Part shown: in pieces, positions 9,145 through 17,821 of the stretch
How the letters are laid out: every line of letters starts with the position of its first letter
Numbering within the stretch: the first letter of the stretch is position 1
DNA from: UBA1672 sp050633505
Lineage (GTDB): Bacteria > Pseudomonadota > Alphaproteobacteria > Micavibrionales > Micavibrionaceae
Direction of reading: 5' to 3'
DNA: 64,000 nucleotides
Assembly: GCA_050633505.1 (NCBI GenBank)
Contig: JBOEGQ010000001.1
Span: 89,078-153,077 of the forward strand
The notes under the pieces: model-generated
The model's input: only the letters and a program-made list of their open reading frames with translations
Databases searched by the model: none
Told to the model about the DNA's origin: nothing
Made by a program: the position numbers and the translations under genes

Positions 9145-9873
9145 ATGACAACAGATATGGTTCAAAACACAATGATTGCCAAAGCACAACATGCAGCGGT
9201 ACCAGCACCACAGACAAAAGATCCGTCATTTTTTGGCTATCGTGACCTTTTCAGTTTCTTACGCAAAGATTCTCATCATACAACCGACCCAAAAACCAGA
9301 GAGCTTTTAAAAACGGCATACACCATGTTGGAACAAGCAGAAAAAGAGATTTCATTAAAAGATGAACGCATTAGCCGACTAGAAGATATTCTAACAGTTG
9401 ATGAACTAACACAACTTACAAACCGCCGCGGATTTTATAAGGCCTTCAAGGCAGAATTAGACCGCACAAACCGTGGAGAGAATAAAGGCGGATTACTCAT
9501 CATGATTGATCTGGATCATTTCAAAGCCGTCAACGATACGTTCGGTCATCAGGCCGGAGACGAAGCATTAAAAATCGTGGGGCAATTCTTACAACGCTAT
9601 ACACGTGATATGGATGTTGCCGCACGCCTTGGCGGAGATGAATTCATCGCCCTTATGCCAAACACATCAATTGCAAAGGCCATGAAACGCGCACAACAAC
9701 TTGGCGAGGAATTAAACGACTTATCTTTCGAGTGGAATGGTTCATACATCAACATCCGCGCCAGTCTGGGATTAAAAGAATATAAAGCCGGTGAAACGAT
9801 TGAAACAATTATCGAAGAAGCCGACCAAGGCATGTATGCAAATAAAGAAATCAGAAAGCAAACACGCCACTAA
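9145..9873 (+). CDS. Soluble diguanylate cyclase (GGDEF protein)
   Basis: Cyclic-di-GMP synthase of 242 residues. An N-terminal part of about 75 residues is polar, followed by a short coiled coil (MLEQAEKEISLKDERISRLE) leading directly into the GGDEF domain, whose active site is RLGGDEF. RDMD lies five residues before GGDEF and fits the RxxD product-inhibition site. There is no membrane segment, receiver or EAL domain, so its input signal is not evident. It is preceded by an AAAGGG ribosome site and followed by a strong terminator, so it stands alone. Confidence 0.88.
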   Translation: MTTDMVQNTMIAKAQHAAVPAPQTKDPSFFGYRDLFSFLRKDSHHTTDPKTRELLKTAYTMLEQAEKEISLKDERISRLEDILTVDELTQLTNRRGFYKAFKAELDRTNRGENKGGLLIMIDLDHFKAVNDTFGHQAGDEALKIVGQFLQRYTRDMDVAARLGGDEFIALMPNTSIAKAMKRAQQLGEELNDLSFEWNGSYINIRASLGLKEYKAGETIETIIEEADQGMYANKEIRKQTRH

Positions 9874-9887
9874 TTACAGAGTACTTA

Positions 9888-9929
9888 GGCCTGCTGCTCC
9901 CTCCCTTGACCCAGCCCTAACAGCAGGCC
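9888..9929. repeat. Imperfectly spaced inverted repeat, GC-rich
   Basis: GGCCTGCTG at 9888-9896 and CAGCAGGCC at 9921-9929 form a perfect 9-base inverted repeat with a 24-base loop. Local composition is far more G+C-rich than the surroundings. Together with the next hairpin it looks like a REP-type palindromic unit or a double terminator. Confidence 0.6.
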
Positions 9930-9939
9930 CCCCGAGTAG

Positions 9940-9983
9940 CCCGGATGCGCAGCTCCACACACATGTGCATCCGGGTTTATTTT
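9940..9983 (+). terminator. Terminator hairpin after the diguanylate cyclase gene, REP-like
   Basis: CCCGGATGCGCA (9940-9951) pairs with TGTGCATCCGGG (9964-9975), a 12-base stem with one G-U pair and a 12-base loop, followed by TTTATTTT. The GTAGCCCGGATG entry sequence resembles palindromic repeats dispersed in many proteobacterial genomes. Confidence 0.75.
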
Positions 9984-10010
9984 GACAAGATCATAAATTG
10001 ATATTAGGTT
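9982..10010 (+). promoter_or_regulatory. Candidate promoter of the acyltransferase gene
   Basis: TTGACA at 9982-9987 is followed after 17 bases by TAGGTT (10005-10010), a poor -10. The -35 hexamer overlaps the end of the preceding terminator. A start near 10017 would put the in-frame TTG at 10009 outside the transcript and favours the ATG at 10042. Confidence 0.4.
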
Positions 10011-10041
10011 GGATCGTTCAATTCCCACAGCCCGTCAAAAT

Positions 10042-11952
10042 ATGAAAAATCAAAATTACCGCACCGATATTGATGTCCTACGCGCTTTTGCTGTGCTTAT
10101 CGTTATTTTATTCCACTGCGATATATCATGGTTCAAAGGTGGTTTTATCGGCGTTGATATATTTTTTGTGATTAGTGGTTACGTCATGTTCCAAAGTTTC
10201 CCGCCACAGAGGAAACTATCACTATCTGATTTTGCAATTTTTTACAAAAAACGCCTGTTTCGCATATACCCTGCGCTTTTACTGACGTTATTTCTAACAA
10301 CCGTGTTCACCATATTATGGTTTAGCACCGGACGGCTTGATTCATTTGGTAAACACCTGTTTTTCAGCAGTTTTTCTGCGTCCAACATCCTTTTTGCAGA
10401 CGGGCATAACTATTTTAATCCCAAAACGCCTATATTGCTGCACACTTGGTCTCTTGGCGTAGAGATGCAGTTTTATATGCTGTTTCCTTTTTTGATGCTT
10501 TTGCACAATAATATCAAAGCTTATAAAAAATATGCTGGTGTCACTTTTCTACTGCTGGCCACAGCCATGGCATTCTTCTACGCACACTCCACAACAGACA
10601 GTAAAGGCGCCTTCTTTTTATTACAAAATCGGGCGTTTGAATTCTTGATCGGCATGTGTATTGCGACATTTGTTCCAATCAAAAGAGAAACGAAGAATAA
10701 TGCAGCTCAATATACATCTCCGTTGATAATCTTAGGTCTTGCCATCATCACCATAATGTTTGAGCCAAATATACAGCACCCGGGATTATATACGCTTGCA
10801 CCTATTATGCTTTCCGCAGCCTTTATAACACTACATGCGCGTTACCCCCTTCCGAAATCAAGGGGCATCGACCATCTCACATATTTTGGGCGGATTTCAT
10901 ATGGCCTATATCTGTTTCATTTCCCCGTTACGATTTTTGCCAAAGATATTTTCCATCTGGACACTTTTGGATTACTGCTGGCCAATATCATGATCACGAT
11001 ACCGCTTGCGCATCTTTCATATCAATACTTTGAAACGCCTATTCGCCGGGGTGGCTACAACATAGCTATCCCCTATAAATCAGCGACGCTTATTCTGCTT
11101 TTGACAGTTTCCTTGGCAGGGTTTGGCTATTTATCAGCAAAAAAGGAAGGGTGGCCAGAACGACTTCAGTACTTCAACCCCTATGCACATCAGATTACCA
11201 AGATCCATACACAATCCAAGACAATGTTTAAACGGGGATATGATATACAGAAAAACACAGATGCAAAAGTTCTGTTCATCGGTGATTCATTACTACAGCA
11301 ATATATTGACCCAATTGCGAAAAACTTAAATCTCTCAAAAGATGATATAGACAGTGTAACCCGTGGGGGCTGTTTACTTTTACATGGTGTAGAATTCCAA
11401 GATCAGTTCGCCGACATCTCCTGCAATGATCTTAGAAACAAATTATATCACAATGTAAAAACATACGATCTTATCATTATATCTCAAGACTGGGCCGGAT
11501 ATCGCAAGACTCTGCTCAATGCAAATAAGACAGAAGACAAAGAATCCTATGATTATATTATCCCCTTTATCCAAAGAACCATTCAGGAACTCGGATCAAA
11601 AGCAGATAATATCGTAATACTGGGAGAGCATCCGCGTATTAAATACAGTAACAAGCTAGAAATAGGTCCTTTTTTCAAAAAACAAGACTATAAGGCATTC
11701 AAAAACAGCTTAACTGTTAGAAATAACGACACAAAACGTACGAAACATCTATTTAGTGACCTTTCACTCCCCCTTGGCACAAATATAATACATCCGGTTC
11801 AGCTATTATGCCCATCTGAGCAAGAATGTGTTCCATCAGATAAGGATTGGGCCTATTTTTATGATAGTCAGCACCTCACCTCCATAGGTCAGGATATAGT
11901 GCAGAAAAGGTTAAGTCCCGCCTTAAAAGGCGCACTCACAAACATGCGATAG
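10042..11952 (+). CDS. OafA-type membrane acyltransferase with SGNH domain
   Basis: Transfers acyl (commonly acetyl) groups to surface polysaccharide or LPS sugars. The first ~370 residues form an acyltransferase-3 domain with about ten hydrophobic segments, opening with the signature YRTDIDVLRAFAVLIVILFH. The last ~260 residues are a periplasmic SGNH-like esterase/transferase domain with FIGDSLLQQ (nucleophile Ser in GDS) and DSQHLTSIG (Asp-x-x-His) near the end. ATG 10042 is used because the family starts near MKNQNYRTDIDVL and the upstream TTG at 10009 overlaps the likely promoter; no clear ribosome site precedes either. No glycan gene cluster adjoins it, so its acceptor is unknown. Confidence 0.85.
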   Translation: MKNQNYRTDIDVLRAFAVLIVILFHCDISWFKGGFIGVDIFFVISGYVMFQSFPPQRKLSLSDFAIFYKKRLFRIYPALLLTLFLTTVFTILWFSTGRLDSFGKHLFFSSFSASNILFADGHNYFNPKTPILLHTWSLGVEMQFYMLFPFLMLLHNNIKAYKKYAGVTFLLLATAMAFFYAHSTTDSKGAFFLLQNRAFEFLIGMCIATFVPIKRETKNNAAQYTSPLIILGLAIITIMFEPNIQHPGLYTLAPIMLSAAFITLHARYPLPKSRGIDHLTYFGRISYGLYLFHFPVTIFAKDIFHLDTFGLLLANIMITIPLAHLSYQYFETPIRRGGYNIAIPYKSATLILLLTVSLAGFGYLSAKKEGWPERLQYFNPYAHQITKIHTQSKTMFKRGYDIQKNTDAKVLFIGDSLLQQYIDPIAKNLNLSKDDIDSVTRGGCLLLHGVEFQDQFADISCNDLRNKLYHNVKTYDLIIISQDWAGYRKTLLNANKTEDKESYDYIIPFIQRTIQELGSKADNIVILGEHPRIKYSNKLEIGPFFKKQDYKAFKNSLTVRNNDTKRTKHLFSDLSLPLGTNIIHPVQLLCPSEQECVPSDKDWAYFYDSQHLTSIGQDIVQKRLSPALKGALTNMR

Positions 11953-11982
11953 GCTTATTACAACGGCACTGTTCAGGTGACT

Positions 11983-12011
11983 TTGACAAAGCATCAAAAA
12001 CAAAATAGAAT
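11983..12011 (+). promoter_or_regulatory. Strong sigma-70-type promoter
   Basis: TTGACA (11983-11988), a 17-base spacer and TAGAAT (12006-12011): 11 of 12 hexamer bases match consensus. It lies 41 bases before the ATG of the acidic coiled-coil protein at 12052. Confidence 0.75.
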
Positions 12012-12051
12012 TCCGATCAAAATGATGAAAAAAATTTAGGGTGAACCAGAC

Positions 12052-12948
12052 ATGTCAGCGGCTTTCGATATTTTTAAAAAAATAGCAACGCATACCAAGA
12101 TTTCAGATATTAGAAATACTGGAAACCATGCAAAGCGCCTCAAAGAAGAAGAACAGCACGAAACAAGCGCTTTACGGGAGCTGGAGAAATTCCTTGAAAG
12201 CCCAGAATCAATCGGTTTGGATAACGTTAAAGAATCTTTGCGTAACACCATTCAACTTATGTGGGAGCTAAAAGGCTATACCACCGGATACGCCCTACAA
12301 CACCTGATGCATGAAGACCACTCGTCTTTGGCCATGGATGGTACACTACGTGGAGACGCCAAGAAGAAACAGCGCATTCGGGATTTCTGGGAATGGTTGG
12401 AAGAAATTGCCAGAGAAATGGCGCTTAGCTTTGCCCAAATCTATGAATACACACAAGAGCTTATTGTTGATATCAAGGAAGAAGTTAACGACAAGATCGA
12501 AGATATTGATCAAGAAATTGAAAAAATCGCAGAGACAGAAGAGCAAGCACGTAAAATGAAGGCGAACAATAAAAAACGTCGCCAACTTGTCTCATTCAAA
12601 AAACACCTTAAAGAACACGAACAAGAACTGGAAGAGGCGGACACAACAGAAGAGCTTCTGAACGTGCAACACGAAATTATTGAAGACTTACATGATCTGG
12701 ATGAAGGCACATTCGACCCGAACAAGCCTTCACCACCGCCGGTATTACAACCCCTCTCCGATCTTGTCGCAAAAACAATGGCAAGTAACGATCACAGCTA
12801 TGATCATGATAACCGTGATACATCAACATCGGGGAGTGGTGATTCTGCCGGTGACACCACAGAGGACAGCTCCTCAACAGATAGTGGTGAAACAGATGGA
12901 AAAAAAGAGGAAGACACAAAACCTGATCTTCCTTCCATTGATTTATAA
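12052..12948 (+). CDS. Acidic coiled-coil protein of unknown function
   Basis: 298 residues, soluble, strongly charged. Residues 20-60 and about 140-215 are rich in E, K and L with heptad-like spacing (for example DIKEEVNDKIEDIDQEIEKI), suggesting long coiled coils. The last 70 residues are low-complexity: proline-rich (PSPPPVLQP), then Ser/Thr/Asp/Gly-rich. No signal peptide or membrane segment. It has a strong promoter of its own and an AGGGTGA ribosome site. It converges on the unknown gene at 12964-13569, 15 bases away. I do not recognise the family. Confidence 0.7.
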   Translation: MSAAFDIFKKIATHTKISDIRNTGNHAKRLKEEEQHETSALRELEKFLESPESIGLDNVKESLRNTIQLMWELKGYTTGYALQHLMHEDHSSLAMDGTLRGDAKKKQRIRDFWEWLEEIAREMALSFAQIYEYTQELIVDIKEEVNDKIEDIDQEIEKIAETEEQARKMKANNKKRRQLVSFKKHLKEHEQELEEADTTEELLNVQHEIIEDLHDLDEGTFDPNKPSPPPVLQPLSDLVAKTMASNDHSYDHDNRDTSTSGSGDSAGDTTEDSSSTDSGETDGKKEEDTKPDLPSIDL

Positions 12949-12963
12949 AATAGATCTATTTAC

Positions 12964-13569
12964 TTAGCCATTCGTGGGCAACTCTTCACTTGTTGGAAAC
13001 TGAATAATCTCGGCATTTAGATTACTTGAATCAGCTTTAGCGCTTTCTTGCTTGGCCCGAAAGGATTCTACAAGCGTATTAGATATAAAATCACGCATCT
13101 CCGGAGAAATATTATCCGTTTCATTACGAATAGCTTCTAATGAACGTTTAATGTTATCATGCTCACTATTCTTTGTCTGGGATATGAGCGTACTCAAGTC
13201 AAAATCTTGTTCGTTACGCTCCTGCCTCACAAGAATGCCACGAATGCTGTTTTTGATATCAGCATTGTAAAAACTCTCTCCAGGGCTCACTTCTACCGCA
13301 TGATTAAGCATCGATGCAACCACCTCTTGCGCATGATCCGGCCAAAACTTAGTCATAGATTGTAAAAGTGATTGCGCAGGATCACGGCTTCTCGCCGTAC
13401 CGCCACCAATACTATTCCCCCAATGACGTGCGGTCTCTTCAACATGCTCATTTACGCTTTGGTTCACATCAGAACTTTGTGCGACATCTTCAATCATATT
13501 CTGAATTCTCTCATCGCGCTCTCTTGCCGATGCATTCAGAATTCCTGCAATTCTATATTCAGGCAACAT
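12964..13569 (-). CDS. Unknown soluble protein
   Basis: 201 residues, polar, helical in character, with many charged residues and no signal peptide. ATG 13569 is chosen over a GTG nine bases upstream because an AGGGG ribosome site is placed eight bases before the ATG and overlaps the GTG. Segments such as IAGILNASARERDERIQNMIEDVAQ suggest amphipathic helices. Convergent with the acidic coiled-coil gene. No family recognised. Confidence 0.7.
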   Translation of the reverse strand: MLPEYRIAGILNASARERDERIQNMIEDVAQSSDVNQSVNEHVEETARHWGNSIGGGTARSRDPAQSLLQSMTKFWPDHAQEVVASMLNHAVEVSPGESFYNADIKNSIRGILVRQERNEQDFDLSTLISQTKNSEHDNIKRSLEAIRNETDNISPEMRDFISNTLVESFRAKQESAKADSSNLNAEIIQFPTSEELPTNG

Positions 13570-13653
13570 GGCCTTCACCCCTTTATTATTTTATTTAGGG
13601 TGTAAGATTACATAAAAACATTATTGAGGTCAAAATTATTTCAGGATTTTATT

Positions 13654-13881
13654 ATGAGCTCAGGGCCTCTTGCTCTTTTGGGTGATGTTGCCGTGATTGC
13701 GAAAGCAGATGATATCAACATCCTTGAAAACTCTAGATACAGTCGGAACGACTTCTATGCTCTGGGTTGGTGGTACAGTAGCATGGCGCATAAAGGCAAT
13801 CATCAGCGCCGCATTTGGTGGGTAACAGAGAAAGTTCACACAACCGTAGAGCAGTTTATTCAGAAAAAAACCAAGCAATAG
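13654..13881 (+). CDS. Doubtful small open frame (75 residues)
   Basis: Starts ATG 13654 with AGGA seven bases upstream and encodes 75 residues including two WW pairs (GWWYSS, RIWWVTE). The same DNA is open on the minus strand for 85 codons (13917 to 13660) with a hydrophobic centre, so only one, or neither, is likely to be real. The plus frame is preferred for its ribosome site and codon use. No family recognised. Confidence 0.3.
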   Translation: MSSGPLALLGDVAVIAKADDINILENSRYSRNDFYALGWWYSSMAHKGNHQRRIWWVTEKVHTTVEQFIQKKTKQ

Positions 13882-13886
13882 ATGTT

Positions 13887-14117
13887 CTAGCCACCGTTTA
13901 CCGGTCTTACTAAGCATACTTTTTCGTTTACTAAATATGACACGCTATCATCTCGTGAAAAACACTCCTCGGATGTTATTCCCTCAACCCTTTCAGCAGT
14001 ACATTGATCGTAATAAGCCCAGCATGCCAACACATCTTCAATTTCGTATCGAAAAATTAATGCAACGCCAAAAGCACAAGCAGCAGCAACCAACAGAACC
14101 ATAGAAACAATTTTCAT
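13887..14117 (-). CDS. Small membrane-anchored protein downstream of aspS
   Basis: 76 residues. One hydrophobic segment at 4-25 (VSMVLLVAAACAFGVALIF) could be a signal anchor; the remainder carries four cysteines (in ACWAYYDQC, EECFS and VCLVR), which would suit disulfides in the periplasm. It begins 11 bases after the aspS stop with a CGAGAC ribosome site, so it is likely co-transcribed with aspS. Function unknown. Confidence 0.6.
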   Translation of the reverse strand: MKIVSMVLLVAAACAFGVALIFRYEIEDVLACWAYYDQCTAERVEGITSEECFSRDDSVSYLVNEKVCLVRPVNGG

Positions 14118-14128
14118 TGCAGTCTCGT

Positions 14129-15943
14129 TTAAGCCGCGTCGGTCATCTTTTTAGGAAGGTTTACTTTAAGATGAAGATCTTTTAGTTGCTCCACACCGAC
14201 TTCTGATGGTGCCTGCATCATTTGATCTTCATACTGACCATTCATGACAAAGGCATAGACCTCACGCAAGTTCGGCTCATCCGCAAGCAACATGATGATA
14301 CGATCAACACCAAAAGCCAAACCACCATGTGGTGGCGCGCCGTAACGCATCGCATTTAGCATACCGCCAAACTCTTCTTCCAAGACCTCTTTATCATAAC
14401 CGGCAATACCGAATGCTTTTTCCATGATTTCGGGCTTGTGATTACGGATCGCACCAGAAGCAAGCTCAAAACCATTACAAACACAGTCATACTGCCATGC
14501 ATAGACATCTAGAGGATCTTTGTCTTCCAAGTCCTTCATACCACCTTGCGGCATAGAGAACGGGTTGTGAGAGAAATCGATTTTTTGCTGCGCTTCATCA
14601 AATTCATACATTGGGAAATCGATAATCCAGCATAACTTATAAACGCCCTTCTCACGCGCGAACGCATGATCTTCCGGTAAGGCATCACAAATTGCATCAC
14701 GCGCCGCGCCTGCAAATTTAGCCGCGGGAAGTTCCTGATTACAGATAAAGAAGATTGCATCGCCATCTTCACATCCTGAAATCTCTTTAATCGCAGCTTG
14801 TGCGGCTTCAGGTATGAACTTCGCAATCGGCCCTTTACCCTCACCATCAGCAAACAGAACATAACCAAGTCCCGGTGCACCTTCACCTTGCGCCCATCCG
14901 TTCAACTTATCAAAGAAGCTACGTGGTTGGTCGGAAACTTTAGGTGCACGAATTGCACGAACAACACCGCCCTTTGCAATCACACCTTTAAAGGCCTTAA
15001 AGGCAACATCGTCACGCGCAAAAACTTCTGTCACATCACAGATTTCAAGCGGGTTACGAAGATCAGGCTTATCTGATCCATATTTCAGCATCGCTTCTTT
15101 ATAAGGGATTGAATCACACCAGATCACGTCACGTTTTTCACCCGTGAATTCGGAAAACTCTTCAAAAATACCCTGTACAACAGGTTGAACAGTATCAAAA
15201 ACCTCATCCTGCGTTACAAAGCTCATCTCCACATCAAGCTGATAAAATTCTGCCAGACGATCCGCGCGACCATCTTCATCGCGGAAACATGGCGCAATTT
15301 GGAAATACTTATCAAAACCAGACATCATCAAAAGCTGTTTAAACTGCTGCGGTGCCTGTGGCAAAGCGTAAAACTTTCCCGGGTGCAGACGTGAAGGTAC
15401 AAGGTAATCACGCGCCCCTTCAGGCGAGCTTGCCGTTAAAATTGGTGTTTGGAATTCCTGGAAGTCCTGACCATGCATTTTCTCACGCATCGTACGGATC
15501 ACATCGTTACGCAAACGGATCTTCTTCTGCATTTGTTCGCGGCGTAAATCCAAATAACGATAACGAAGACGAATATCTTCGCCCGCACCATCATCCTCAT
15601 AAACCTGAAATGGTATAATATCTGCGGCAGATTGAAGTTCAGCTTCGCTAATCTCAATCTCAATCTCACCCGTTGCCATTTTTGAATTGATTGTTTCGTC
15701 GCTACGTGCATTCACCTTACCGGTAATCGTTGCAACAGATTCAACGCGCCAACTGCTTAACTCTTCAAATAACGGGGAGTTTTGCTCCACCACGCATTGT
15801 GTTAAACCATGCGTATCGCGCAGAATAATAAATAACACACCGCCCAAATCGTAAATACGGTGTATCCAACCGGATAATCTAACGGTTTCACCGACATTTT
15901 CTTTTCTTAAGGCATCACATTTATGGGTTCTGAAAGCGTGCAT
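14129..15943 (-). CDS. aspS: Aspartyl-tRNA synthetase
   Basis: Charges tRNA-Asp; in bacteria that lack AsnRS the enzyme is often non-discriminating and also charges tRNA-Asn. The 604 residues contain the N-terminal OB fold (RLSGWIHRIYDLGGVLFIILRD), class II motif 2 (FRDEDGRADR followed by EFYQLDVEMSF), the bacterial GAD insertion domain (about 290-420) and motif 3 (GLAFGVDRIIMLL). Length and order are normal for the bacterial type. A GAGAAG ribosome site and a near-consensus promoter lie upstream. Confidence 0.97.
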   Translation of the reverse strand: MHAFRTHKCDALRKENVGETVRLSGWIHRIYDLGGVLFIILRDTHGLTQCVVEQNSPLFEELSSWRVESVATITGKVNARSDETINSKMATGEIEIEISEAELQSAADIIPFQVYEDDGAGEDIRLRYRYLDLRREQMQKKIRLRNDVIRTMREKMHGQDFQEFQTPILTASSPEGARDYLVPSRLHPGKFYALPQAPQQFKQLLMMSGFDKYFQIAPCFRDEDGRADRLAEFYQLDVEMSFVTQDEVFDTVQPVVQGIFEEFSEFTGEKRDVIWCDSIPYKEAMLKYGSDKPDLRNPLEICDVTEVFARDDVAFKAFKGVIAKGGVVRAIRAPKVSDQPRSFFDKLNGWAQGEGAPGLGYVLFADGEGKGPIAKFIPEAAQAAIKEISGCEDGDAIFFICNQELPAAKFAGAARDAICDALPEDHAFAREKGVYKLCWIIDFPMYEFDEAQQKIDFSHNPFSMPQGGMKDLEDKDPLDVYAWQYDCVCNGFELASGAIRNHKPEIMEKAFGIAGYDKEVLEEEFGGMLNAMRYGAPPHGGLAFGVDRIIMLLADEPNLREVYAFVMNGQYEDQMMQAPSEVGVEQLKDLHLKVNLPKKMTDAA

Positions 15944-15984
15944 TGTCTTCTCAATCCTATTCTGAGCATTAAAACTTTTTGAGT

Positions 15985-16012
15985 TTTATACCCTATAGGT
16001 AAAGAATGTCAC
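15985..16012 (-). promoter_or_regulatory. Sigma-70-type promoter of aspS
   Basis: On the minus strand GTGACA (16012-16007), 16-base spacer, TATAAA (15990-15985); each hexamer differs from consensus at one base. It lies 42 bases upstream of the aspS ATG. Confidence 0.6.
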
Positions 16013-16042
16013 GCCTATTTTTCAAATTCATCGCAGTAATGC

Positions 16043-16070
16043 TGGACGAAGCATACGAATTTTGTATGAT
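16043..16070 (+). promoter_or_regulatory. Candidate promoter of the rnd-sixA operon
   Basis: TGGACG (16043-16048), 16-base spacer, TATGAT (16065-16070), 25 bases before the rnd ATG. The -10 is good, the -35 has four of six matches. Confidence 0.4.
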
Positions 16071-16094
16071 AGATTTCTTTAGTGTAAGGACATC

Positions 16095-17261
16095 ATGACC
16101 ATTATTACAGACAGCGGCGAACTGGCCAAGTTTTGCAAAATACTGCAGGAAAAAGAATTCATCACAATTGATACTGAGTTCTTACGCGAGAAAACTTATT
16201 TTGCGCGGCTTTGTCTGATCCAGATCAGCTGCCCTGATAAAAATGCGATCGCTATAGACCCTCTTGCAGAAAATATTGACCTATCCCCCTTATTTGATCT
16301 TTTACAAAATCCCGACGTTCTAAAAGTTTTTCATGCGGGTAGACAAGATCTTGAGATCTTTTATCAGCTAACCGGGAAAGTCGTAACGCCGATTTTTGAT
16401 ACACAAATTGCCGCGATGGTCTGTGGTTTCGGGGAATCTATCGGCTATGAAAAGCTTGTAAATCACGTCACCGGAAACAGTATCGATAAAAGCTCACAAT
16501 TCACAGATTGGTCACTACGCCCTTTAAGCGATAAACAAATCACTTACGCTTTGGGTGATGTCACACATTTATGCGATATTTATCTTTATCTTAAAAATGA
16601 CTTGGAACAACGTGGACGATGCGACTGGGTCAAACAAGAAAAAGCCATCCTTGAAAACCCCAAAACCTATAGCACAGACCCGTATAAGGCATGGGAACGC
16701 GTAAAGATAAGATCACCCAAACCCAGAACACTGGCCGTATTACGCGAGGTCACAGCATGGCGTGAAACGCTGGCACAAAAACGTAACGTACCCAAAAACT
16801 GGATTATGCGCGATGAGACATTGGCCGATATGGCCAACCAAGCCCCTAAAGATAAAAAGCAACTCTCGAAAATACGGAACTTGGGCAAAGATATCGTAGA
16901 TGGTAAGGGAGGTGTTCAACTTCTCAAAGCAATTGAAAAAGGGGTATCTTCCCCTAGTGATACATGGCCGAAAGTCGCAAAAAAACAACAACCGCCACCC
17001 CATATCATTGCGACCATTGATGTTTTAAAGATGCTGTTAAAGATTCAAAACTGTGAACATCATGTTGCCGCAAAAATTATTTCTTCAGCAGCAGATCTGG
17101 AAGCCATCGCCTATGATGACAATGCCGATGTTCCGGCTCTTCAAGGTTGGCGCAGAGAAATATTCGGACAAGATGCACTGGATCTGAAACACGGAAAACT
17201 CGCAATTGGGATCAAGAACGGTAAAATCACCAAATTCCCGGTTGGAGATACACAGGCATGA
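16095..17261 (+). CDS. rnd: Ribonuclease D
   Basis: 3'-to-5' exoribonuclease for tRNA 3'-end maturation. The 388 residues carry the DEDDy exonuclease motifs: IDTEFLRE (Asp26, Glu28), KVFHAGRQDLEIF and YALGDVTHLCDIY, followed by an HRDC domain from about residue 205 (LAVLREVTAWRETLAQKRN) and a C-terminal helical region. A TAAGGA ribosome site precedes the ATG. Its stop overlaps the start of the next gene (ATGA). Confidence 0.94.
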   Translation: MTIITDSGELAKFCKILQEKEFITIDTEFLREKTYFARLCLIQISCPDKNAIAIDPLAENIDLSPLFDLLQNPDVLKVFHAGRQDLEIFYQLTGKVVTPIFDTQIAAMVCGFGESIGYEKLVNHVTGNSIDKSSQFTDWSLRPLSDKQITYALGDVTHLCDIYLYLKNDLEQRGRCDWVKQEKAILENPKTYSTDPYKAWERVKIRSPKPRTLAVLREVTAWRETLAQKRNVPKNWIMRDETLADMANQAPKDKKQLSKIRNLGKDIVDGKGGVQLLKAIEKGVSSPSDTWPKVAKKQQPPPHIIATIDVLKMLLKIQNCEHHVAAKIISSAADLEAIAYDDNADVPALQGWRREIFGQDALDLKHGKLAIGIKNGKITKFPVGDTQA

Positions 17262-17818
17262 GCGAAGCAGAGCCATTTACCGGAAAGCGCCTCTTTTTAC
17301 TTCGCCATGCTATGGCCTCATCAGAGCATAGCGGCGATGACAATACACGCCCCCTTGCGCCACAAGGTACTCAGGATGCGATGGCTTTGGGTCGTTATAT
17401 GCAACATCATGATTTTACCCCTGATCTGATCTTATGTTCAAGCGCGCGACGCACGCGCGAAACGCTGGATGGGTTATCCAAAACACTCTCCTTAGAAACA
17501 GTAAATTTTATCGACATACTTTATTCCGGAAGCACCGGTGATTACCTGTATGAAATCCAAAAGGCCGATAACAAGCATAATAATATTCTGATGATTGCTC
17601 ATAACCCGTGCATTTACGAACTTATCCGCTTGCTTGCTGCACAAGGAGAAGAGCATACACAACAGCGCCTCATGGAGGGGTATGCCCCTGCAACGTTAAG
17701 CGTTATACATTGCCGAAGCAGCAATTGGTCGACCATCCAGCCCGTGGAAAACGCGCTTGCGCATATTGCATCACCAATTGATTATAATGCCCCCGCCCGC
17801 CCGACACGATGGATGTAA
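17258..17818 (+). CDS. SixA-like phosphohistidine phosphatase (histidine phosphatase superfamily)
   Basis: 186-residue protein with the RHG-type active site LLRHAMASS near residue 17 and a second catalytic His in MIAHNPCIYEL; STRLAPQG-like TRPLAPQGTQDA and SSARRTRETL segments complete the phosphate pocket. SixA enzymes dephosphorylate histidine phosphotransfer domains. Overlaps rnd by four bases, so the two are co-translated. The substrate is not established; the HPt-bearing hybrid kinase at 23.2 kb would be a possible but unproven target. Confidence 0.85.
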   Translation: MSEAEPFTGKRLFLLRHAMASSEHSGDDNTRPLAPQGTQDAMALGRYMQHHDFTPDLILCSSARRTRETLDGLSKTLSLETVNFIDILYSGSTGDYLYEIQKADNKHNNILMIAHNPCIYELIRLLAAQGEEHTQQRLMEGYAPATLSVIHCRSSNWSTIQPVENALAHIASPIDYNAPARPTRWM

Positions 17819-17821
17819 GAC

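Noticed and set aside
14129..15943. Possible archaeal-type or truncated AspRS
   Set aside because: The GAD insertion and all class II motifs are present at bacterial spacing; it is an ordinary bacterial enzyme.
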